From CAZXVW01 sp964644025 (GTDB lineage: Bacteria; Acidobacteriota; Terriglobia; Bryobacterales; Bryobacteraceae), in the NCBI GenBank assembly GCA_964644025.1, contig CAZXVW010000131.1:1-12513 (forward strand): a stretch of DNA of 12,513 nt. The letters run 5' to 3'. Both the position numbers and the translations under genes were made by a program. Of the stretch, positions 1 to 6,465 are shown in pieces (the first letter of the stretch is position 1; each line of letters starts with the position of its first letter). The notes below the pieces were generated by a model. It made no database searches, had not been told where the DNA came from, and saw only the letters and a list, made by a program, of their open reading frames with translations.

Positions 1-59
1 TCGCTGGCCCGCAACAGGCCCAGCACCGTCTCGGTTGCCGCACTTGCGATCCGCGCCAT
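1..59 (-). CDS. Phage structural protein, N-terminal fragment (cut by window edge)
   Basis: Only the first 19 codons lie in the window: an ATG at 59 followed by an open frame running off the left edge (begins MARIASAATETVLG). The start sits five bases after the TGA of the preceding head gene, and a GGTGAG-like ribosome binding site overlaps that stop, so the two are probably translationally coupled. Its place after the head-completion gene suggests a head-tail connector or minor head protein, but this is an inference from position only; the fragment is too short to assign to any family. Confidence 0.6.
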   Translation of the reverse strand, partial: MARIASAATETVLGLLRAS

Positions 60-64
60 TTCAC

Positions 65-832
65 TCACCCCCGCTGCAGGACCCGGTCGTTGCGCAGGAA
101 CCATCCGGGCTCCTGGCCGGTCCCCGGTTCGGCCCCACTCACCAGGCCCGTCTCCGGCATCACCCACTGCGCGGTCGGCTCCACCGGATCCGTGTTTTGC
201 TTAGTCACGCCGGACTCGGAAGTGCCGGCGTAAACGTCAAAGCCCGCCGCGTTGGCCGGCGGCCCTACCGCCCGCACGGCCGGCAGCCCTTCCGTCTCCA
301 CAGTGTGAACAGCCGCCTCGCTTGGCGCGCCGGCTTCCCCGGCGGCGCTTCGCCAGGCGACCTTGATGTAGTAGGTCGCCCCCGCCAGCGTTCCCGGAAC
401 GGTTTCCACCTCCGGCGTTTCCGCCTTCGGCAACGGCGAGTTCACCAGCCCGATCCCGATCCGGTAGAGGCTGTCGGCCGCCCACCGCGCCCGCTGCCGG
501 TACTCTTTCTCCTTACCCGCGTAACGCGTCCGCACGTGGTTGCTGCGAATGTCGGCGTAAATGAGCGCCAGCGTCCGCAGCGTGTGCCATTGCCGCAACG
601 CCGGCGTCACCACCACGTTCTCCAACCCGAGGTACGGCTGACCCACCAGACCGGCGCCGCCACCGGCTCTCTTCCTCAGAAACTCCTCCAGCTCGATGCC
701 GATCTCAGTGGCCGCCAGCGAAAGCTTCGCCGCCAGGTCCACTCCCTCGGCGCCGGCCACTTCCAGGATGCCGGTGTCATAAGCCCGCAACTCTTCGAGG
801 CCGGAGATATTGCCGTCGGTGAATAGTGACAT
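65..832 (-). CDS. Phage head-completion/adaptor-like protein with C-terminal fibronectin-like domain
   Basis: The protein has 255 residues. Residues 1-130 are mainly alpha-helical, with a run of charged helices around 84-125, as in small head-tail adaptor proteins that dock on the portal. Residues about 139-215 change character to alternating beta strands with a YYIKVAW strand (154-160), a PSEA turn and a GFDVYAGTS strand (197-205), which looks like a fibronectin type III/Ig-like fold often attached to virion proteins. The ATG at 832 has an AAGGAG box seven bases upstream, which fixes the start. It follows the small protein at 863-1186 by about 30 bases in the same operon. I recognise the general type, not a named family; the adaptor role rests mostly on gene order. 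Confidence 0.65.
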   Translation of the reverse strand: MSLFTDGNISGLEELRAYDTGILEVAGAEGVDLAAKLSLAATEIGIELEEFLRKRAGGGAGLVGQPYLGLENVVVTPALRQWHTLRTLALIYADIRSNHVRTRYAGKEKEYRQRARWAADSLYRIGIGLVNSPLPKAETPEVETVPGTLAGATYYIKVAWRSAAGEAGAPSEAAVHTVETEGLPAVRAVGPPANAAGFDVYAGTSESGVTKQNTDPVEPTAQWVMPETGLVSGAEPGTGQEPGWFLRNDRVLQRG

Positions 833-862
833 TTGTCGGCTCCTTGTTCCCGCCGGGGAAAC

Positions 863-1186
863 CTATTTCTTGCTCCGGCTGCCCGGCTTCCGCGGCGCCA
901 GCTCCGATTCTGGAATGACCGCCACCCTGATTCTTCTGGCCGCCGCCTGTTCCTCGGCCTTCTGCCGCGCCTGCTGCATTGCCTGCCGGAATTCCGCGGT
1001 TTCCTCCGGCGTCGCCAGCCTGGCCCTACCTTCCACGATCAGCTTGGCTGCCACCCGCCGGGGCACTTCCGTCCGGGCGCCCGGCCTGCCCCCGTCCGGC
1101 GTCTCGTAGCTGACCACCACCACGTCCGCCTCGGGGATGCTCGCCTCCAGCTCCCGAATCTTTCGGTAATACACTTTCAGGTCCAT
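863..1186 (-). CDS. Small conserved phage protein between capsid and adaptor genes
   Basis: The product has 107 residues. The N-terminal half is mixed, with a helix (1-17) and a short hydrophobic strand VVVVSYE (22-28). The segment at 37-58 reads like a conserved core (ARTEVPRRVAAKLIVEGRA). A long Gln/Ala/Glu-rich helix follows (about 60-85), then a very basic C-terminus ending KPGSRSKK. The ATG at 1186 has an AGGAG box five bases upstream. The product is probably a minor head or assembly protein because it lies between the major capsid gene and the adaptor gene. No catalytic motif is visible, and I cannot name its function. Confidence 0.7.
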   Translation of the reverse strand: MDLKVYYRKIRELEASIPEADVVVVSYETPDGGRPGARTEVPRRVAAKLIVEGRARLATPEETAEFRQAMQQARQKAEEQAAARRIRVAVIPESELAPRKPGSRSKK

Positions 1187-1211
1187 ACCCGCTCCTTCGA
1201 TTTAAGAAATG

Positions 1212-1244
1212 GGGAGGGCTCCGGCGTCCCGGCCAAAGCCCCCC
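1212..1244 (-). terminator. Hairpin with short U-rich tail after the capsid gene (terminator or attenuator)
   Basis: In the 73-base gap between the capsid stop and the next gene, 1212-1214 and 1216-1220 pair with 1237-1241 and 1242-1244, with one bulged A. Inside, CCGG at 1221-1224 pairs with CCGG at 1229-1232 around a four-base loop. Read on the minus strand the stem is followed after one base by AUUUCUU. This resembles an imperfect intrinsic terminator. Since the operon continues, partial termination (more capsid than downstream protein) is the natural reading, but it is an inference from shape alone. Confidence 0.4.
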
Positions 1245-1259
1245 TGAGTTGGCGCTGAG

Positions 1260-2171
1260 TTAGCTCAGCACGGAAATGCCGAACTCGTTGCGCAGCACGC
1301 CGACGCCGTACAGAACGTCCACGGTGAATTGCTGAGCCAGAGTGTTCGGCTGGTAGCTCATCACGACGCGGATGCCGAAATTGCCCAGTTCCGCGTACTC
1401 GGCCACCGCGCCGGTGCCGGGCAGCGGTTGCGGCAGCCGCCGCACCACCAGCCCGATGGCGTCCCGGGCGAAGGCCAGGTTGTGCGTGGTGGTCGGGGCG
1501 CTCCCCGTCTTGGCGACGAACTGCGAACGGAAGACAAAGAAGTCCTTGATTTTGCCCACCGCGCCGTCCACCAGGGCACGAAGCCCGGCTTCCCCGGCGC
1601 TTTGGAATTCACTGAAGCGCTCAATCTGCCGCAGTTGCGAATAAGTGTTGCCGTCCACCACCAGGTACTTCGAGGCGCCGGCCGGCACCTTCGCGTTGAA
1701 CAGCGCCGTCTCGGCACTGTCAATGATGGCCTCCGTGATGGCCGTGCCCCCGGTTCCCACCGGCGCGTTCGCGGTAAATTGCGAGTACAGGCCAAGCAAG
1801 TCGGCCTCGATCTTCTCCGCCAGGGCGATGACCGCCGGCTCCATGTAGAGATGCAGCAGTTCCGGCACCGCCACCACCTTCGTGACGTCCGGAATCTGGA
1901 ACGTGGCTTCCGCGTGCGTGTTCAGCACGATCTGGGCGTTGCCCAGGTCCGCGGTCTGCGGACTTACCGCACCGCCCTCAGCGATGTTGTTGGCCACCAA
2001 GCTCGGCGGAATCGGCACGTTCACCGTATCCCCGGCCTGCGCCAGCTCCGGTTCGTAGTTGCGATTGACCAGGTTACCCATGACGAGGTTCCCCATCAAA
2101 GCCGGCAGCGCATCCGCCGCCACCAGCTTGACAATCGCATTGGCTAGATTTGCAGACGTAATTGCACCCAT
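1260..2171 (-). CDS. Major capsid protein, P22 coat-protein-like (HK97 fold)
   Basis: The product has 303 residues and forms the icosahedral shell of the phage head. The N-terminus is short and helical (1-40), followed by a beta-rich stretch with GDTVNVPIPPSL (47-58) and a region of alternating Gln/Thr/Asn-rich strands (67-95) that match the general pattern of P22-type coat proteins. It contains a long helix (102-130) typical of the HK97 spine. At 303 residues it is clearly shorter than the roughly 430-residue P22 coat, so the inserted domain of P22 is probably missing. The ATG at 2171 has an AGGAG box six bases upstream. Its place after a scaffold gene and the lack of a protease gene fit scaffold-dependent assembly. 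Family assignment is by recognition, not by search. Confidence 0.82.
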   Translation of the reverse strand: MGAITSANLANAIVKLVAADALPALMGNLVMGNLVNRNYEPELAQAGDTVNVPIPPSLVANNIAEGGAVSPQTADLGNAQIVLNTHAEATFQIPDVTKVVAVPELLHLYMEPAVIALAEKIEADLLGLYSQFTANAPVGTGGTAITEAIIDSAETALFNAKVPAGASKYLVVDGNTYSQLRQIERFSEFQSAGEAGLRALVDGAVGKIKDFFVFRSQFVAKTGSAPTTTHNLAFARDAIGLVVRRLPQPLPGTGAVAEYAELGNFGIRVVMSYQPNTLAQQFTVDVLYGVGVLRNEFGISVLS

Positions 2172-2210
2172 GGTTTCTCCTACGCTAGTTCACTCCTTTT
2201 CCAGGAAGAT

Positions 2211-2253
2211 GCCGCGGTGATATCCGCGGCTTGGCGGCCGGGCGGACCCGGCC
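2211..2253 (-). other. Two tandem stem-loops upstream of the capsid gene
   Basis: The 157-base gap between the scaffold stop (2329) and the capsid start (2171) contains two perfect inverted repeats. 2211-2217 pairs with 2224-2230 (7 bp, six-base loop), and 2236-2242 pairs with 2247-2253 (7 bp, four-base loop). Neither is followed by a U-run on the minus strand, so they are not classical terminators. They would lie in the leader of a capsid message and might protect it from decay or mark a processing site; this is an inference. The rest of the gap shows no open frame of note. Confidence 0.5.
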
Positions 2254-2328
2254 CGTTGCGCGGTCCATCTGATCCGCAGCGGAGGAAAACGTGAAGTTCT
2301 CGCGCGGGCCGGTGGCCGCGAAAAGCTC

Positions 2329-2916
2329 TCAACTGTTGCGAATCGTGTGCGAAATCGCCTGGGCGATTTCCTGGCGAATGCGCGCCAGCTCCTCCGGGTC
2401 CATGCCCGGCTTGATGCTGTCCAGATCGATCCCCCCGGGCCGGTGCCGCTCTTGCGACTTGGCCGCGCCAGAACCGCCCGGAATCCGCGCCGGAAGCAGC
2501 TCCGGATTCTCTTGCGTGAACCGGGTCAGGTACTCGCGGAGGCCGATCTCGCCCTCTTCGGACCGCGCCACCAGCCGGCCGTCCTCGGCCCGGTAGATAT
2601 CGTCTTTCACCGCCCGGAATCCCAGGTCCACCTTCGTCACCCCCAGGCGGCGCAATTCGTCCCGAATCGCCGCGCTCCGCTCGGCCTCCTCGGCCAGCCG
2701 GCGGCTCCGCTCGTTTTCAGCCACCAGCTCGTTGACCCGGCGCTCGAGCTGCTCCCGGCGCTTGCGCTCCTCGGTCAGCTCGGCTTTATAGGCCGGCTCG
2801 GCCTTCGCCTTTTCCGAGTTGACGAACTCCCGCACCGCTTCCTGCACAATGGTGCGAATGTCCACCTCACCACTGCTGGTGACTTCCTGCTGTGTCTCGT
2901 TGCGTTCTTCTTCCAT
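2329..2916 (-). CDS. Phage capsid scaffolding protein
   Basis: This highly charged protein of 195 residues has a long Glu/Lys/Arg-rich coiled coil from about 40 to 90 (rich in EER, RRL and AEE). Then come a short globular patch VTKVDLGFRAVKDDI (93-107), a Gly/Pro linker and a C-terminal amphipathic helix (172-193). This layout is that of phage scaffolding proteins, which fill the procapsid and leave before DNA packaging; the C-terminal helix usually contacts the coat protein. The gene lies between portal and coat, as in P22. The portal stop is within the sequence AGGTGA, which also serves as the ribosome binding site for this ATG (2916), eight bases away. Confidence 0.82.
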   Translation of the reverse strand: MEEERNETQQEVTSSGEVDIRTIVQEAVREFVNSEKAKAEPAYKAELTEERKRREQLERRVNELVAENERSRRLAEEAERSAAIRDELRRLGVTKVDLGFRAVKDDIYRAEDGRLVARSEEGEIGLREYLTRFTQENPELLPARIPGGSGAAKSQERHRPGGIDLDSIKPGMDPEELARIRQEIAQAISHTIRNS

Positions 2917-2925
2917 CGCTGTTTC

Positions 2926-4323
2926 TCACCTCGCGGTTTGCCCTTCTTCGCTATCGATTTCCTGCGCGATCCGGTCCTTTACCTCTTGCCGGACGTCACA
3001 CAGGTACTTGAATGCCAGCTTCTTGAAAACCTGCCGCTTGAGCGTCGGCGAAGGGATTCCCAGCGCCAGCAGCCGCTCCGCGTCGGCCAGCTCGCTGCCG
3101 TAGTCGCCGATGTCGAACTCGTCCAGCCCGGCCACGTCAATCGCCAGGTCCTCGTCCCGGGCTCTGGTGATCGCTCGCAGCACATTCTTCATCGTGTCCT
3201 TCACCGCGTCTCCGTAAGCCCGCAGCACTTCTTGCGTGATCGCAAAGTCCCGCTGCTTGCTCAGTCCGGATTGCAGCGCCCGGCTCGAAGAAGCACCCCC
3301 TGCCTGCGACATCAGGTAGCAGACCCGGTAGATCTCTTCCTGCAGACGCCGGAGATTCTCGGCGGCAATCTGGAACACGTGGCCTTCCGGCTCGGTCCAT
3401 CCGAACCGGTCTTCGGGCCCGAGCTGGATGTAGTAGGACTCCCCCACCACCTGGTTCCACTCCCGGTCCGAGTAGATCACCGGCGTCGCGAACAGCCCCA
3501 TGGTCAGCGCCCAGGACAAGGCGTTGGACTTGTTGAAATGCTCCAGTTGCAGCAGCCCCGCCTTGTTCATCAGCCACAACCCCTCGGGCACCTTCATCTC
3601 GAACAGCGGTACCCGCTCCTGGCGCGCCAGCCCGTGCCGGCCCCGGTCCACCAGCTCAATCCGGCTTTTTTCTCCGGCTCGCTGCAACTGCCGGTAGACC
3701 CGGAAGTCCTGTTGGTCGTAATAAGTCCAGCGCGTCTCCCGGACCCACTCCTTGCTTTCAAAGCGTTGTTTGCCGAAAAAGCTGGTACGCGTCACCACCC
3801 ACTTGTAGTTGCCCCGCTCGTCGTAGCTCCAGTTGATCACCTGCTCGGGCGAAAACTCCACCAGGTATGCTCGCGACGCGCCGCTGGCCTCTTCCTCGGC
3901 GCGGTTGCTGGCCGGCTGGCGGCGCCGCGGAAAGTCCACCAGGATGTAGCTGGATCCGTAGACCAGCGTCTCGATCAGCCGCCGCCGAAACAACTCGGTC
4001 AGCGTCGATCCCTGAAGGTCGCAGTCCTCAATGAACTCGTTGATGAATCGCTTGCCCGCTTCGCTGTCGCCCTCGGCCATCACCATCGGCTCACGCCGGA
4101 AGACTGTGGCCGCGTACCAGTCGATAATCGACCCGATGTAGTTTTCGTAAAAGACGTGGCTGAGCCGCTCGCTATAGACGTCCAGCGGTTCCTTTTGCCG
4201 GCGCACCAGGTAGTTGGCGGCGTTCGCTTTCAGCTTCTCGCCGCCTGCGTACAGGTCGCCGTACGTCTTCCATACCGCGCGCCGCGCGATATAATCCGGA
4301 TGTTCGACCTCGATCTCTGCCAC
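2926..4323 (-). CDS. Phage portal protein
   Basis: This 465-residue protein forms the dodecameric ring at the unique vertex through which DNA enters and leaves the head. The sequence shows portal-like features: an N-terminal helical part with EHPDYIARRAVWKTYGDLYAGG, a Tyr/Trp-rich middle, the segment GSIIDWYAATVFRREP, and a C-terminal helical part with LSKQRDFAITQEVLRAYGDAVK. It resembles the DUF4055-type portal group. I chose the GTG at 4323 because AAGGAG lies ten bases upstream; an upstream in-frame GTG at 4365 would add 14 poorly supported residues. The gene starts 43 bases after the large-terminase stop and ends nine bases before the scaffold start. Confidence 0.85.
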   Translation of the reverse strand: MAEIEVEHPDYIARRAVWKTYGDLYAGGEKLKANAANYLVRRQKEPLDVYSERLSHVFYENYIGSIIDWYAATVFRREPMVMAEGDSEAGKRFINEFIEDCDLQGSTLTELFRRRLIETLVYGSSYILVDFPRRRQPASNRAEEEASGASRAYLVEFSPEQVINWSYDERGNYKWVVTRTSFFGKQRFESKEWVRETRWTYYDQQDFRVYRQLQRAGEKSRIELVDRGRHGLARQERVPLFEMKVPEGLWLMNKAGLLQLEHFNKSNALSWALTMGLFATPVIYSDREWNQVVGESYYIQLGPEDRFGWTEPEGHVFQIAAENLRRLQEEIYRVCYLMSQAGGASSSRALQSGLSKQRDFAITQEVLRAYGDAVKDTMKNVLRAITRARDEDLAIDVAGLDEFDIGDYGSELADAERLLALGIPSPTLKRQVFKKLAFKYLCDVRQEVKDRIAQEIDSEEGQTAR

Positions 4324-4366
4324 TGTGCTCTTTCTCCTTGGTTGCGTGCCCTCCGGGCGGCGCACG

Positions 4367-5671
4367 TCAAAGCAGCCGCCGCTTCTGCTCCCCGGCTCGC
4401 CCCGTTCGCCGAATCTCTTCCCAGATCAGGTATCCCAGCGCATCGGAAAGATGGGTGCGGCGCGAGTCCCGGTCCTTGTCAATCACGCTGCTGCCCTCCT
4501 TGTAGGACACCTCCTCGAAATCCTTGATCAGCTCCCCGCACTTCGGACTCACCAGCAACTCCACATCCCCGGCGGCCGAGCGGAGTTTCGCGTTGACGGC
4601 CGCCACCCGGTCGCGCACGGCCGGGTTGCGAGAAGGAATCCGGAAGCTGACCCGCTTGTAAGGCCTGCCTTGAAAGAAGCTCCTCACGATCTGGTAATCG
4701 CTCCGGCCGCTGGTTTTCCGGGCGTTGCCGGAAGCATCCCCGTAAATCTTCAACTCCTCCTCGTGCTTCGGAAAGCGGTTGCGGAACTCCTCGCAGGCCT
4801 CCTGCGTGCTGGCGCGCCGCAGCACGATCTCGTCCAGCACGCGGATGACGCTGCCGTCAATCTGCACGACGAGGCTGCTCATCGGATCGACGTTGAAATC
4901 CAGCGCCCACAGCAGCGGCAGCGAGGGATCCAGCGCCACTTCCCTGACGTTCGCTTCCCGCCGGAAAGCGTGGTAGACCAGGCCCTCCTGGACGTTCAGG
5001 TACTCACCGAGCACCTCCTGGCGGTAGAACTTCTCGTCGTAGCTGTGCCGGAGGCGCTCGTAGAAGTCCGGCACCTTGTCCAGTACATAGCGGTTCTCCA
5101 TCGGCTGGGCGATGATCACCTCGTAGCCGTCTCCTTTCGACTCCAGGAACCGCCGGTAAACCCAGTCATGTCCTTTCGGAGTCCAGACCGCGAAACCGCA
5201 CAGCCGTTTCGCCTTCGGATCCCGCAGGCGGCCTTCCAGCCGCAACCACGCCTCCTCGGGCGAGTAGGTCAGCTCGTCGATCCCGAACCAGGCGAGATTC
5301 GTCCCGCGCAGGCGCTCATACTCCTCCACCGGGCGCAGCAGGATCTGCGAACCCGTATCCTTCATCACCAGAACGTTCTCCGCCTTGTTCAGCGTGTACG
5401 GAATCCGGTTCTCCTCCAGGATTTGCAACAGCGCCGTCTGGGTGGCGTCCTTCAGCATCGGATAGGTCGGTGCACCCAAAAAGCCTTGCCGGCCGGGGTT
5501 GATGTAGCTCAGCTTGATCGCCTCCTGGCATAGCGCCTGGCTCTTGCCCGAGCCGATCGGTCCGGAAAAACCCTTGAATCGGGCTTTCGAGGCGTGGAAC
5601 CGCGCTTGCGAGGGAAGCGCCGAATATTCTATGTGACAGATACATGTTCCTCCCCGGACGGTTCTACCCAT
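4367..5671 (-). CDS. Phage terminase large subunit (packaging ATPase and nuclease)
   Basis: The protein has 434 residues. The ATPase domain has a Walker A motif GPIGSGKS (37-44) and a Walker B motif LAWFGIDE (126-133; D132 and E133 being the metal-binding and catalytic pair). The RNase H-like nuclease domain has acidic residues at D258 (ALDFNVDP), D312 (IYGDASG) and D410 (HLSDALGY), the usual triad positions. All key residues are present, so the enzyme looks intact. It cuts concatemeric DNA and drives it into the prohead. The ATG at 5671 lies inside the upstream gene (43-base overlap). Its own ribosome binding site is weak, while a strong GGGGAGGA lies further in, so the exact start is uncertain. 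Confidence 0.93.
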   Translation of the reverse strand: MGRTVRGGTCICHIEYSALPSQARFHASKARFKGFSGPIGSGKSQALCQEAIKLSYINPGRQGFLGAPTYPMLKDATQTALLQILEENRIPYTLNKAENVLVMKDTGSQILLRPVEEYERLRGTNLAWFGIDELTYSPEEAWLRLEGRLRDPKAKRLCGFAVWTPKGHDWVYRRFLESKGDGYEVIIAQPMENRYVLDKVPDFYERLRHSYDEKFYRQEVLGEYLNVQEGLVYHAFRREANVREVALDPSLPLLWALDFNVDPMSSLVVQIDGSVIRVLDEIVLRRASTQEACEEFRNRFPKHEEELKIYGDASGNARKTSGRSDYQIVRSFFQGRPYKRVSFRIPSRNPAVRDRVAAVNAKLRSAAGDVELLVSPKCGELIKDFEEVSYKEGSSVIDKDRDSRRTHLSDALGYLIWEEIRRTGRAGEQKRRLL

Positions 5672-5937
5672 CGAACTGTAATCTCCCTTGGCTGCTCCTC
5701 TTCCAGTTCTTTCCGCAATTGCAGCAGACGGATGAAATCCCCGATGCTGGCTTTGAAATCCGCGTTGGTAAGCTTCTCCTCAACGTTCGCCAGTAGCCGG
5801 TCCAGCTTCCTGGCTTTCTCCTCCGGCCAGCCTGCGGTGGGCTTCCCGGCGGCGCTTCCGGCTGGATGCGCTCTGGCGGACCGGCCCGGCTGCCGCTCTC
5901 CTGCGGTGGCCGATTTTCCCTTTCCACGTCTGGACAT
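5629..5937 (-). CDS. Candidate terminase small subunit / terminase-associated protein
   Basis: The product has 102 residues. The first 35 are basic and low in complexity (Arg, Gly, Ser, Ala), likely disordered and able to bind DNA. Residues 38-82 form a charged helical hairpin (KARKLDRLLANVEEKL then DFIRLLQLRKELEEE). The end is an acidic tail with VRWVEPSGEEH. Small terminase subunits are short, helical, DNA-binding and encoded just before the large subunit, which fits, but no helix-turn-helix is obvious. I chose the ATG at 5937 over a TTG at 5943; the ribosome binding site is weak in both cases. Its end overlaps the large-terminase start. It is the first gene of the phage cassette as seen here. 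Confidence 0.6.
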   Translation of the reverse strand: MSRRGKGKSATAGERQPGRSARAHPAGSAAGKPTAGWPEEKARKLDRLLANVEEKLTNADFKASIGDFIRLLQLRKELEEEQPREITVRWVEPSGEEHVSVT

Positions 5938-6090
5938 AAGCAACGAAACTCATCAGCAGCGGCGGGCCCGGTTGACCTCCGAAACGGGCCGGATACGCTC
6001 CGCCGCGGGTGTTGGTCCAAATGACCATCACCGGTTCGAGCGTAGCATCCGCGCCTTCGCCTCTTCGCGGTCCACTCCCGCCAACTCACA

Positions 6091-6117
6091 CAAATATAAG
6101 GAGAAATTAGCTGTCAA
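6091..6117 (-). promoter_or_regulatory. Possible promoter of the phage head operon
   Basis: On the minus strand there is an exact TTGACA -35 box (6112-6117). The -10 match is imperfect: TATATT at 6093-6098 is good in sequence but only 13 bases away, and TATTTG at 6091-6096 has a 15-base spacer but a poor match. It would give a leader of about 145 bases before the small-terminase gene. Based on sequence match only. Confidence 0.35.
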
Positions 6118-6139
6118 TTCTTTGTGACTTGGTTATTAT
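6111..6139 (+). promoter_or_regulatory. Possible weak plus-strand promoter
   Basis: CTGTCA at 6111-6116 (four of six matches to TTGACA) is followed after 17 bases by TATTAT at 6134-6139 (five of six matches to TATAAT). It points toward the glycoside hydrolase gene, about 330 bases away, and overlaps the minus-strand promoter candidate, so the two would compete. In an AT-rich patch such matches can occur by chance. Confidence 0.22.
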
Positions 6140-6342
6140 GCTCCCCGCAATTCCGTGAGAACGCTGCGGGAACACTACCGCAACGCCGGACGCTGTTGCC
6201 TCCCAGCCGCGTTTGGTGACAAAGTGGGACCGAGATGCAGCGCGTCTTCCCGGCCGGGAGGAAAACACCGCCGCTTCCCGCTCCGGCGGCGCCCCCTCCC
6301 TCACCCGGGAGGCCGTCACCCAGCCGGCAGATGGATACCCCG

Positions 6343-6372
6343 CGCGGATCCGCGGCGCGGCCGTCGTGACGG
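6343..6372. promoter_or_regulatory. Pair of short palindromes upstream of the hydrolase gene
   Basis: A perfect 12-base palindrome lies at 6343-6354 (centre GGATCC). Six bases further is a second inverted repeat, CCGTC-GT-GACGG, at 6361-6372. They lie about 95-125 bases before the GTG of the hydrolase gene and might be regulator-binding sites. GC-rich palindromes are common by chance in such DNA, so support is weak. Confidence 0.2.
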
Positions 6373-6465
6373 AGTTAGCGCGGAGGAACGAGTGGCGCCC
6401 GGACAGGCCGACAGAGACGTCAATGCCGAGCCCGGGCAGTGTGCACGATGCAGGAGGTATGACAG

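Larger units (their letters stand above)
5938..6465. other. Non-coding region between phage cassette and glycoside hydrolase gene
   Basis: About 530 bases with no convincing gene. It holds an inverted repeat (5965-5970 with 5985-5990) in the probable leader of the phage operon. A marked AT-rich patch at about 6085-6140 in otherwise GC-rich DNA carries promoter-like boxes on both strands. Several GC palindromes lie at 6343-6372. Open frames here are random high-GC frames without ribosome binding sites. I see no tRNA, att-like duplication, integrase remnant or known riboswitch. This is the likely border between phage-derived and host DNA. Confidence 0.6.

Noticed and set aside
35..826. Plus-strand open frame opposite the head-adaptor gene
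   Set aside because: Arg/His/Pro-rich shadow frame; the minus-strand gene has a proper ribosome binding site and phage context.
2347..4527. Very long plus-strand open frame (726 codons) opposite the portal and scaffold genes
   Set aside because: It is antisense to well-recognised phage genes. Its Arg/Leu/His/Pro-rich composition is typical of a GC-rich shadow frame, and it shows no domain.
5316..5645. 109-codon frame starting at the ATG behind the strong GGGGAGGA site within the terminase gene
   Set aside because: The protein is Gly/Pro/Ala-rich without domains and lies inside the terminase gene in another frame; only the start signal is notable and is reported as a finding.
6031..6050. GGTTCGAG resembling a tRNA T-loop, as a possible prophage att site
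   Set aside because: The flanking bases do not form a T-stem, and no acceptor or anticodon arm is found nearby.
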